Below, piece by piece: positions 35,993 through 44,562 of a stretch of DNA of 64,000 nucleotides; positions within the stretch are counted from its first letter, which is position 1, and each line of letters starts with the position of its first letter. The notes below the pieces were generated by a model. The model was not told where the DNA came from, searched no databases, and saw only the letters and a list, made by a program, of their open reading frames with translations. Origin of the DNA: Deltaproteobacteria bacterium (lineage in GTDB: Bacteria > Bdellovibrionota_C > UBA2361 > JAGFJO01); the NCBI GenBank assembly GCA_024102635.1, contig JAGFJO010000082.1:1-64000 (forward strand), in the 5' to 3' direction. The translations under genes and the position numbers were made by a program.

Positions 35993-37432
35993 ATGAGCCT
36001 TCCGTTATATCTAGTTTGCATCGTTGTAATTGTACTGCTGGTTTCGGCATTCCCTTTATATCAGGTCAGTACCAGCGGGTACCTTTTCTACGTAAACGGG
36101 TGGGACGAAGCAAGCTACCTGCAATACGATTATGCGAGGCACGTTCTCGAACTGTCTTCAAGCGGTCGAGCCTCGCAAAGTTTGGTGGTTCTGGCGCACG
36201 AGTTGGGCCTCTCGGGTGGTTGGATCAATTTCGTTCTTGACCTTGCCGTCACGATTTTCCTGCTGATATCTCTGCCGGCCTTGCTGCACCGGTTTTTTAT
36301 GGCGAAACGGGATGCACGTGTCACAGCAATTTCTTTGCTTGGTCTGCCGCTGCTGATCTCAAACCTTAATCCAATTGTTGAGGCTCTCAGCACAGCCAAT
36401 CTGAACTCCAACACACTCAGTTGGCTTACCGTACCGGTCATTAATGATCCCTTTTGGCTGCGAAGCCCGGAGCCCCAGATAAGCATTATTTTCGCCTCTC
36501 TATTTCTTTATTTATCTTCTTTGTTGGAAATATGGTGGCTAAGATTAGTTCCGCTGCCTCTGCTGTATCCATTCATTGCAATCCCTTTGACGTTCGTTTA
36601 TGCCGCTCTGCTCCTAAACCGATGCTTTAAGAAGATCTTTCCCGGTCCCATGCTTGCTTGCCTCGCAGCGGCCTTCTTAGTCTCTCTTGTGCTTAAAGTC
36701 TATTACGCTTTTTTTGCCGGGGAATTTTTAAAAGGGTATCTGATCCCAACTTATCTTCCGCTCATATCGTTTGGGGGGCTGCTAGCTCTCGGTGTTTATT
36801 GGCGTCACTCAAGAGAGCCATTTTTTTTTAAATCAGTAGCGTTATTTTCAATCTGGTTCGCTGTCAATTTTCAGATGGTGAGCGGGTTCACAATCCAACC
36901 AAACAATTTTGAACAGTACTGGTCAGCTGGGATGTTTTCGCTCCTGTTGCTTTTATCCGTTAACCAGAAGGCTCGAGCTGTACTTGGCCTTATTAGCATT
37001 TCTTTGCTTGCAGGGTGGTCTTACTCCAATTTCCGCTTAAATCACGAGATTTCACTCCGCTTGAATTTGACCCCAGATCTTATTAGCGATCTCGCAAGCA
37101 AAGATGTAATAGTGGCGATAAACGACATCCCAACAAGCACCCGGGCTGACATGCTGCTACCAAAGCAGGGGAATACGCTATTTTCGTACACCAGATTCTA
37201 CAAAAAGCTGCCTAGCCTTCGTTTCCCCGAATACGCATGCGCCAAACGGGCTCTGGGGGAGGATCAGCGATTCACGGCCGTTATCGAACAAGCAGACGCT
37301 TACTTTAAAGGAGGTGACCAGAATGCTCCGCTTAATACGATCTTGCGCGTCGAGCACCCCTCGCCGGTCTTGCCTGAAGGCGAGGCGGCCATATGCCCGG
37401 TATCGGTTTTTGTAACAAGGCACGAGCCGTAG
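35993..37432 (+). CDS. Polytopic membrane protein, GT-C-like
   Basis: The product has 479 residues with about ten hydrophobic helices and a soluble C-terminal domain of about 110 residues. The first loop (NGWDEASYLQYDY) has the acidic DE pair common at the first extracytoplasmic loop of GT-C glycosyltransferases. The rest is too diverged for a firm family call. It could modify glycans or lipids. It starts 58 bases after the response-regulator gene and is possibly cotranscribed. Confidence 0.6.
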   Translation: MSLPLYLVCIVVIVLLVSAFPLYQVSTSGYLFYVNGWDEASYLQYDYARHVLELSSSGRASQSLVVLAHELGLSGGWINFVLDLAVTIFLLISLPALLHRFFMAKRDARVTAISLLGLPLLISNLNPIVEALSTANLNSNTLSWLTVPVINDPFWLRSPEPQISIIFASLFLYLSSLLEIWWLRLVPLPLLYPFIAIPLTFVYAALLLNRCFKKIFPGPMLACLAAAFLVSLVLKVYYAFFAGEFLKGYLIPTYLPLISFGGLLALGVYWRHSREPFFFKSVALFSIWFAVNFQMVSGFTIQPNNFEQYWSAGMFSLLLLLSVNQKARAVLGLISISLLAGWSYSNFRLNHEISLRLNLTPDLISDLASKDVIVAINDIPTSTRADMLLPKQGNTLFSYTRFYKKLPSLRFPEYACAKRALGEDQRFTAVIEQADAYFKGGDQNAPLNTILRVEHPSPVLPEGEAAICPVSVFVTRHEP

Positions 37433-37517
37433 CATTTTATCGGTATTTTTAGTTATGTTATGAGTCGTGTATGGTGGTTGGCCATAGCATTTGCCTCCTT
37501 TAAATGAATAGGACTAG

Positions 37518-39575
37518 ATGACTGCCACGAGTGAACTACGGCCCCGCGCAGGCCTTGATACCGAACAAAAGAGGTCCCGTACAGACGGCAAGAGGCTGGT
37601 GGGACCTCCTCCGCCTCCACGTAACGCCTGGCTCTGGTTTCTAACCATCTTAGTTATCGGCTACTCGGTTGCTCGCCAGCTTGCGCCCGGGGCAGACGAT
37701 CCTACTGAGATTTCCTATACGTTCTTTAGATCCGAGGTCGGACGGAACAATGTTGAATCGGTACATACGCTTGGAGAGATCTTAACCGGCCGATTTGTTA
37801 GCCCGGTTCACTATCCACCTTTAGTCGAGGGCGGCGGCGAGGAAGCTGCAAAGGAGGATCGGAGAGAAACAGCGGTTAAGCCTGTTGAGACAGAAAAATT
37901 CACCTTAGCACTACCCTCATTTGTTGATCCAAATTTAGAAAGTTATCTTATCGAGCACGGGGTTGAGATTACCGCGGAGTCCGCCCAGGAGGGAGGCGTA
38001 TGGTGGTCATTATTCTTTAGTTTTGCACCGCTGCTTGTAATCGTTGCCTTCTATGTATGGATCTACCGCCGGGCTACACAGGCGGGTAGTTCTGCAGGCG
38101 GCGTCTTCGGCCTTGGCCGAAGCAAAGCGCGGCGCTTCGATAAAGAGTCGGAAGAGAGGGTTACATTTGACGATGTTGCAGGAATTGACGAGGCCGAAAA
38201 CGAATTGGTTGAAGTGGTCGATTTTCTTCGTGATCCAAAAAAGTACACACGTCTGGGAGGCGCGGCCCCGAAGGGAGTGTTGCTTATAGGCGCTCCGGGC
38301 ACCGGAAAGACTTTGTTGGCGCGTGCTGTAGCAGGAGAAGCTGATGTGCCGTTTTTCTCGATGAGCGGCTCAGAGTTCGTAGAAATGATAGTGGGGGTAG
38401 GGGCGGCGCGAGTACGCGACCTGTTTAAACAGGCGCGTGAACATGCTCCTGCAATAATTTTCATCGATGAGCTGGATTCCATCGGAAGAGCGCGCGGACA
38501 GATGGCCTTCAATGCCTCCGGCGAGCAGGAACAGACCTTAAATCAGATTCTAACCGAGATGGACGGCTTTTCAAGCCGCCAGGGCATTATTGTGCTGGCG
38601 GCTACAAATCAGCCGGATGTACTGGATAAAGCGCTTCTCAGGCCGGGCCGCTTTGACCGGCGGGTCATTGTCAACCTTCCGGACCGTGTCGGGCGTGAGG
38701 AGATTTTGAAAGTTCATACCCGCAACGTCCCTCTTGCGCCGGGTCTGACACTCTCGGAGATAGCGGCCGCAACAGCAGGCTTAGCTGGCGCAGACCTTAA
38801 GAATCTGGTAAACGAGGCTGCTTTGCTGGCTGCTCGGCGTGAACGCGATTCAGTGATGCGCACCGATTTTTTCGATGCACTAGAAAAGATAGTATTAGGT
38901 CCGGCACGCTCTCTACTGATGAGCCCAAATGATCGTGAGCGCATTGCCTATCATGAAGCAGGACATGCAATCTTAGCGTTGCTCGTGCCCGGTGCCGACC
39001 CGGTGCAGCGTGTCACCATCGTCCCTAGGGGACAGGCCTTGGGAGTAACCTATCAGAGACCAGAAAGTGATCGTTATAACTATCCTGAATCGTACCTGCG
39101 CGGACGGATTATAGGTATGTTGGGTGGCCGTGCTGCGGAGGAACTTGTATACGGTGCCAAAACAACTGGAGCTGAAAGCGACATCGAACAGGTAACCCAG
39201 CTTGCCAGGTCAATGGTCACTCGCTGGGGTATGAGCGACAAACTGGGAATGGTGAAGTTGGCGCCGCGGGAGAACCCGTATCTACAGGGGCCCAATGAAT
39301 ACCTTGGGTCCAAACCATATAGTGAGGAAACGGCACGCACCATTGATGCCGAGGTCGCTAAAATTATAGGAGAATGTTTCAATGAAGCACGCACATTTCT
39401 TATTCAACACAGAGGGCAGCTTGATGCACTTGCTTCCGCGCTGCTAGAGAAGGAAACCTTAGATTTAGCCGAAATTCAGAGCGTAACTGGATTAAGGCCT
39501 AGACCAGCTAAGGAGGAGAAAACTTTAGAACCTCCGGAGAGGCCAAACGGCTCCCGCGGGGTAGCGAACGTTTGA
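37518..39575 (+). CDS. ftsH: ATP-dependent zinc metalloprotease FtsH
   Basis: The product has 685 residues with membrane helices at about 38-56 and 163-183 flanking a periplasmic domain. The AAA domain has Walker A GAPGTGKT (258-265), Walker B IIFIDELD (313-320), pore loop [10 protein letters not shown] and arginine fingers near [10 protein letters not shown]. The protease site is HEAGH (479-483), with Asp555 as the third zinc ligand. FtsH degrades misfolded membrane and short-lived cytoplasmic proteins. The periplasmic loop carries a Glu/Lys-rich stretch ([13 protein letters not shown]) not typical of E. coli FtsH, and the N-terminal 35 residues are polar with a PPPPP run. AGGA precedes the ATG. 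Confidence 0.97.
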   Translation: MTATSELRPRAGLDTEQKRSRTDGKRLVGPPPPPRNAWLWFLTILVIGYSVARQLAPGADDPTEISYTFFRSEVGRNNVESVHTLGEILTGRFVSPVHYPPLVEGGGEEAAKEDRRETAVKPVETEKFTLALPSFVDPNLESYLIEHGVEITAESAQEGGVWWSLFFSFAPLLVIVAFYVWIYRRATQAGSSAGGVFGLGRSKARRFDKESEERVTFDDVAGIDEAENELVEVVDFLRDPKKYTRLGGAAPKGVLLIGAPGTGKTLLARAVAGEADVPFFSMSGSEFVEMIVGVGAARVRDLFKQAREHAPAIIFIDELDSIGRARGQMAFNASGEQEQTLNQILTEMDGFSSRQGIIVLAATNQPDVLDKALLRPGRFDRRVIVNLPDRVGREEILKVHTRNVPLAPGLTLSEIAAATAGLAGADLKNLVNEAALLAARRERDSVMRTDFFDALEKIVLGPARSLLMSPNDRERIAYHEAGHAILALLVPGADPVQRVTIVPRGQALGVTYQRPESDRYNYPESYLRGRIIGMLGGRAAEELVYGAKTTGAESDIEQVTQLARSMVTRWGMSDKLGMVKLAPRENPYLQGPNEYLGSKPYSEETARTIDAEVAKIIGECFNEARTFLIQHRGQLDALASALLEKETLDLAEIQSVTGLRPRPAKEEKTLEPPERPNGSRGVANV

Positions 39576-39856
39576 CTCTTTGGCAAAACAGTAGTGACTG
39601 TCGTTCCGAGTCTGCAAAGCAGCGTCGCCAGGTAAGAGGGCGCTCTAAAAGGCATTACTGGCAATGTCTCAAACAGGGCACGATCTTTTAAAGCCTGATG
39701 GTTAGCTCCAGGATATCAAGGTTCGTGCGTTGTGGCCGATCTTTATCTTGACATAGTAGGAGTACCAGGTACTTGAATGATTCGTCACATCTAATTGCGG
39801 TGGCCGGCCGGCCACTGGCTAGGTATTTGCATGAACGTCTATGAGAGGACTGTAAG

Positions 39857-41383
39857 GTGCAAAGGCTCGTTTCAAGAGAATTGCTTGCGGCGGTTATACT
39901 GCTATCGCCGCTTTCTGCCCTTGCCCAATCTCCAGCTGATCTCCCGTTGTTATCTCTGAGTGATTTTGAATATGCGGGTGCTTTTCGGCTGCCCGCTGAC
40001 CAGTTCGGCTCTTCGAGTCTTAATTACTCGGAGGGGCCAATCGAGTATAACCCGGCTCGCAATTCAATATACATCGTCGGGCACAATCACCACCAAGAGA
40101 TAGCCGAGTTTCAGGTTCCCGAGTTGGTGCAGAGCACGGAACTTGAAGATCTCAATATGGCTGGAGCACCCCTGCAACAATTCTCTGACAGCGTTCTTGG
40201 CCGCGCGTCACAGGGGAACTCGCAAAATATAAACAGAATTGGCGGCCTTCGCCTTATTAGCGGTGCACTCGTAGTAAACGCCTACGAATATTATGATGCT
40301 GACGGCAATGCAAACCATACAACACTTGTGGTTCGTGATGCTGACTCGCTCGATACTTCGGCTGTTAATGGGTATTACTCTTTCATGGGGGGCGCCGGCC
40401 ACACCTCTGGATGGATCTCTCCAGTTCCAAGTGAGTGGCAATCGCTTGTCGGATCGGCTTATATTACCGGACAGTCGAGCGGGATTCCTATCATTAGCCG
40501 TACGAGTGTCGGGCCCTCAGCTTTTGCCTTTGATCCGGCCTCGTTGCTGGACAGCGGTCCGGGCGAGGTGCCGACGGTAAGGCTGCTTGATTTTAGTCTC
40601 GATAATCCTCTGCATTCCGACCTTAGTAACGACAGCCGATCAAATGATGCATGGACGCATCTTTCCCGAGCGACCTATGGCTTTATCGCCCCAGGCAGTC
40701 GCACTTATGTAACTATTGGAAGCTCCGGAGGCCACAACAGCGGTGTGTGTTACAAGTGCACTCCCAGCGGCGCCTCTCAAGCCTGCGGCGGTTACTGTGC
40801 CCGTAATGTAAATGATAATAATAAGTACTACTGGCTATGGGACGTAAACGATCTTGTAGCAGTAAAAGCCGGGCAGAAAGCTTCTCATTCCGTACGCCCC
40901 TACGAGTACGGAGTATTTCCTGCGCCATTCAATTCTGACTCAATAGGCGGCGGGTCTTTCGATCCGGCTTCGGGGCTGCTCTATCTCTCGGTGCAGGGCG
41001 CAGATGACGGGCAAGGAGCCTATTCTAATCCGCCGGTCATCGTTGCATATCGCTTCAATCCCGACCCAGGTAATGGCGGCGGTGGAGGAGGCGGAGGAGG
41101 CGGATCTCCCAAGTCAGCCATTATCGGTAGGGCGGGCAATTTCAAATTGCTGTGTGTAGAAGAGGGGCAAATTAACATGGTACGTTTTGACAAGCTCTCG
41201 CAAGAAGGAGAACTCCGTACTGCTTCTGACGCAATCACATTTATCAAGAAGAAATTAGCGAAGGCAAGAGCAGGCCTATCATTGAGTAGTAAGCGTGACT
41301 TAATGAAAAAGCGTTACCGCAGCCTTAAGAGAGTTCTACGCAAAACTCGAAAGTGCTCCACCGGTAGCTTGCCGCTTTCTTAA
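39857..41383 (+). CDS. Secreted beta-propeller-like protein with Gly linker and Lys-rich tail
   Basis: The product has 508 residues from a GTG with GAGAGGA upstream. After the signal peptide, residues 30-400 form beta strands rich in aromatic, Asp and Gly residues (SLSDFEYAGAFRLPA, SIYIVGHNHHQ, SYVTIGSSGGHNSG), consistent with a propeller or related repeat fold. A pure-Gly linker follows. The last 90 residues are helical and Lys/Arg-rich (RSLKRVLRKTRK), like the tails of other secreted proteins here. Four close Cys (CYKCTPSG, CGGYC) may form disulfides. No catalytic motif is seen. Confidence 0.75.
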   Translation: MQRLVSRELLAAVILLSPLSALAQSPADLPLLSLSDFEYAGAFRLPADQFGSSSLNYSEGPIEYNPARNSIYIVGHNHHQEIAEFQVPELVQSTELEDLNMAGAPLQQFSDSVLGRASQGNSQNINRIGGLRLISGALVVNAYEYYDADGNANHTTLVVRDADSLDTSAVNGYYSFMGGAGHTSGWISPVPSEWQSLVGSAYITGQSSGIPIISRTSVGPSAFAFDPASLLDSGPGEVPTVRLLDFSLDNPLHSDLSNDSRSNDAWTHLSRATYGFIAPGSRTYVTIGSSGGHNSGVCYKCTPSGASQACGGYCARNVNDNNKYYWLWDVNDLVAVKAGQKASHSVRPYEYGVFPAPFNSDSIGGGSFDPASGLLYLSVQGADDGQGAYSNPPVIVAYRFNPDPGNGGGGGGGGGGSPKSAIIGRAGNFKLLCVEEGQINMVRFDKLSQEGELRTASDAITFIKKKLAKARAGLSLSSKRDLMKKRYRSLKRVLRKTRKCSTGSLPLS

Positions 41384-41420
41384 AAATGCCTCCTGCCAGA
41401 AGAGCCTCCCCACACGCCTC

Positions 41421-41862
41421 TTAGTCTCCATCATGATGGGTAAGCAGCGAAAGATATCCCAAGAGAACAGCAGAGAGTACAAAGGCCATATGGATAAGTG
41501 TTTGCCATACCACATGCCACTGTTCCTTGGCTTGGCTTATATTCAGGAAGACTTGCAGCAGGTGAATTGATGAGATAGCAACGATTGACGAGGCTACTTT
41601 TACCTTGATACTTCCCGGGTCTAACTTACCCAGCCATGAAAGTGTATGGTTCGAACCATCGACATCTATACGACTAATGAAATTCTCATATCCGCTAAGC
41701 ATTACCATTACGATCAAACTTGTCACCAAAGCTTTATCGATAAACACCAACATCAGCGGTGTAAGATTTCAGGCGGTGTATGGCTAGACAAAAGCGCTGC
41801 CAGAAAGCTTTTTTACCTTGTAGAGCAAGGGTGATCGCGGCGAGAGCAAAGCAAGGAGAGAA
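41421..41862 (-). pseudogene. yqhA: Decayed yqhA (UPF0114) membrane protein gene
   Basis: The frame 41421-41753 (110 codons) matches the C-terminal two-thirds of YqhA: VMVMLSGYENFISRIDV, NWLG-like SWLGKLDP, KVKVASSIVAISSIHLLQVFLN and LTHHDGD. The family normally has about 55 more N-terminal residues. These are partly recoverable upstream in another frame (CFALAAITLALQGKKAFW), before a shift near 41757 that looks like a small deletion. That frame has no start codon and runs directly from the stop of the HEAT-repeat gene at 41863. The gene is therefore truncated and shifted, and is not expected to make a whole protein. The intact C-terminal frame could still be expressed from an internal ATG. 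Confidence 0.6.
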
Positions 41863-43257
41863 TCATCGGCTGAAAACGAATCCTTTTTCTCTCACCAACT
41901 TTTCAATCACTCGCCTAACCACACCGTTATCTTCATATTTTAATCGTAATTGCAGCGCCTCAATTGCATCCGCAGTGCCTATCTTGCCCAGGGATTTCGC
42001 TGCCATTCCGCGAACAAGAAAGTCCGGGTCGACCAGCAGCCGAAGGAGAGATCTCATTCTTTTTGGGGATGAAACCTCTGAACCGTAAGCAATCGCCTGG
42101 GCCACTGAAGCCCGCACGACAGAATCCTGATGATCACTAAGATTAATCAGCTCTTCGAGTATCTCGCCGTTCTGGCTATGAGCAGCTACTCTTATGATGG
42201 CGGCTATATTCTCACTCTCTGATGCATGGTCCTTGAGCTCCTTCAGGATTTGCCTCTCTAGCGGGCCAACTAGTTGAGAGCCGGTGGGAGAGAGGCTGCC
42301 TGTATGTGCAGATTCTGCCGTACTTGCCGATAGGGAAGACGCTATGCTTTCCTTGGCGCTTGAGTAGAATCCGCCAAATAGTACGAGCAGAACAAAGGCG
42401 ATCGATGGAAGTACTAGGCTGGGAGCGCTCATATGAGCGGTAGGTCGCACCGGTATTAATTCTTCCTTGTGGCTCATAACTTCTTCTATCTCTGCATCCT
42501 CCGGTAGAGCGTGTTCTAGAAGTATTGTGGGAACGGGAGTTGAATTCTCTGTTGCGTCATCTCGGAAGACATCGTCTCCTATATCCGGGTTTAGGATGGT
42601 GATGAATGCGTTGGCAGAACCTACGGCCTCATCGGTAATCACACTTTGCGACCGTTCAAGACCACGGCCCTTAAGCTGGTTACATATATTTCTCCAGCGG
42701 TTCGGCTCTTTATTCGCTGGGTCCCATAGGCCTAGGATTACGGTTTCGCCGGATTCAGCCCTTCCGATGCAATAATCCAGTTCGAGCGGATGAGGGCAGC
42801 TACTAGGAGCTGTTACGCGTAAAGTCCCTATCAATAGCGACTGCCATTCGGAGGCGAGCGGAGTAGTGTGTAGCGACTGGATGCGGCGTGAAAGCTCATA
42901 TCCAAAGCTGTGTATAAGTTGATCAGTTGGGGGTTCACCTAGAATTTCGCTCATAAATCGCCGCATGTTGACGGCGTCGCAGAATGGCAGAGCTAAGAAA
43001 TATTTCACATCGGGTTTCAGTTTCAATTTAGGTCCGGATAACAAGAACGAGAGAGAATCAGTAAAGGGCGATTTCATTCGTAAACTACCAATCCGAGACC
43101 GGACATTGATCTGTTCTTGGTGCATTGTAGCTCCCGGGTTCTCTTGCTCGAACATACAGAGAAGGATCGCTTCCAGAGCCTCCCTTAATAGATACCGTTC
43201 TATTACTGATCTCAGTGCGATCTTGGAGCTGAGCTTATTTGGCCGGGTACTATTCAT
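41863..43257 (-). CDS. Membrane-anchored HEAT-repeat protein
   Basis: The product has 464 residues from the ATG at 43257, chosen because GAGGAT lies just before it. An N-terminal soluble region of about 275 residues is of unknown family. A single membrane helix follows (LVLPSIAFVLLVLFGGFYSS), then a C-terminal domain of four or five HEAT/PBS-lyase-type helical repeats (DHQDSVVRASVAQAIAYGSE, DPDFLVRGMAAKSLGKIGTADAIEAL). HEAT repeats usually bind proteins. The topology puts the two soluble parts on opposite membrane faces. Confidence 0.8.
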   Translation of the reverse strand: MNSTRPNKLSSKIALRSVIERYLLREALEAILLCMFEQENPGATMHQEQINVRSRIGSLRMKSPFTDSLSFLLSGPKLKLKPDVKYFLALPFCDAVNMRRFMSEILGEPPTDQLIHSFGYELSRRIQSLHTTPLASEWQSLLIGTLRVTAPSSCPHPLELDYCIGRAESGETVILGLWDPANKEPNRWRNICNQLKGRGLERSQSVITDEAVGSANAFITILNPDIGDDVFRDDATENSTPVPTILLEHALPEDAEIEEVMSHKEELIPVRPTAHMSAPSLVLPSIAFVLLVLFGGFYSSAKESIASSLSASTAESAHTGSLSPTGSQLVGPLERQILKELKDHASESENIAAIIRVAAHSQNGEILEELINLSDHQDSVVRASVAQAIAYGSEVSSPKRMRSLLRLLVDPDFLVRGMAAKSLGKIGTADAIEALQLRLKYEDNGVVRRVIEKLVREKGFVFSR

Positions 43258-43516
43258 GGCATCCTCATAACATTCGAACAAAGAAGGGTAGGCGGAGTAT
43301 AGGTACCTGGGTGCAGGGGGAGCTACCTTAAATCCCGCGTTTTAAGAGGAATGCATAAAGAATGCCAAGTAATGGCGACAAGTCTTTGCATTGTAATGCC
43401 TGAACTTTGGTAACCTTTGATGCCAGCTGTGCAATATTGCGTGTCATGCATTACATGGACTTTGCAAAATAGGCGTCTGACGACAGAGAACCGTTAGCCG
43501 GTGAGAGCGGGGTGCA

Positions 43517-44302
43517 TTACGGCAGTCCGGTGAGATCGGGCAGGCGCTCGGTTCCTAAAAGCATATCGCGGTCAATTCGGCCAAGAGCTGAATAGCGTTC
43601 GAGCGATTTGGGAATCTTGCATCCGGAATTCTGACGCATTAACTCCAGCTCCTTATAAATTTCATCGGCTCTCTTCAGTGCCGAGATTTGCGACACTCTT
43701 GCCATCTTCAGCACTCTTTCATCGGGGTCATAGTCCGGCTGATTCATAATCTCATGAATTATAAAATTTTTGGCGGCAGGCAGGTCGCTCCATTTAAGCC
43801 TTAGAGCCCAAGTGTTCGGACTCACCTCTGGTGGAATATAAAGCAAAAGATCAAGATTCTCGGCGGTGAGCAAGGGATAACTTGAAACTGCTTGCTCGAC
43901 TACCGCTCCTTTCAAAGCTTCAATAACTGAGTCCCCCCCCAGGGCACGCCACGCGGTTTTTGACCAATCATGATGGAGACGGTGAAATCCGATCACTCCG
44001 TTCTGTGTAAGCATCGGATTATCGGAGGGGAAGGGGCGGGGCAGTTGTGACAGTAGAGAATCGTCTCTCAGCACGAAGTCCCAGTCTGAGTCGGGTTTGA
44101 AGGAATGAAGCTGAGATCCGATCAAATATAGCTGGCCTTCAGAGCGGAGAGGAGCAGCATCCGTTCCTGATGAGATAGGTGTATCGATCTTTAGTGGCCG
44201 CTGGTGTTCTATCATGTACACGATATGCCCGGAATAAAGGCCTAAGATACATTCTGCATTCTGTGATAATCCTGCCGAGTAGGTGCAAGATAATGCTGCC
44301 AA
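43517..44302 (-). CDS. Nucleotidyltransferase-like protein
   Basis: The product has 261 residues. A GSx(8)SDWDF signature (GSQLHSFKPDSDWDF, about 62-77) resembles the GS...D.D motif of minimal nucleotidyltransferases. The rest includes a helix-rich C-terminus. The first 29 residues, up to an internal ATG at 44215, may be untranslated. Without a partner HEPN gene it is not an obvious MNT/HEPN toxin-antitoxin pair. The reaction is unknown. It lies upstream of the HEAT-repeat gene on the same strand, separated by 260 bases. Confidence 0.55.
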   Translation of the reverse strand: MAALSCTYSAGLSQNAECILGLYSGHIVYMIEHQRPLKIDTPISSGTDAAPLRSEGQLYLIGSQLHSFKPDSDWDFVLRDDSLLSQLPRPFPSDNPMLTQNGVIGFHRLHHDWSKTAWRALGGDSVIEALKGAVVEQAVSSYPLLTAENLDLLLYIPPEVSPNTWALRLKWSDLPAAKNFIIHEIMNQPDYDPDERVLKMARVSQISALKRADEIYKELELMRQNSGCKIPKSLERYSALGRIDRDMLLGTERLPDLTGLP

Positions 44303-44417
44303 CTGCTCCAGAATCTTAGAAAGAGGGAAAGATGTCGCCTGATTCGAAAAATAAAAATCATCGAGATCCTCTTACGCATTGAAGTCATTAATAAATTTTA
44401 TAGATGCAGAGATGATC

Positions 44418-44445
44418 TTACATAAGTTTTTAATTTCTTTATAAT
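44418..44445 (+). promoter_or_regulatory. Sigma-70-type promoter of haloperoxidase gene
   Basis: TTACAT (44418-44423) and TATAAT (44440-44445) are spaced by 16 bases in an AT-rich segment. The start codon is about 115 bases downstream. Confidence 0.6.
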
Positions 44446-44562
44446 GCTTGCATGTCCGTTCGGACAGGTTTTCTATAGGTCGTTCTAAACTCAATTTTCA
44501 AGAGAGATTAACGCTTGTCTCGGATGCCCGAGCGATAGCTTTTTACGTGGATAGTTGTAGTG

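Noticed and set aside
43517-44302. MNT/HEPN toxin-antitoxin pair
   Set aside because: No HEPN-like gene is adjacent, and the protein is twice the length of typical MNT antitoxins.
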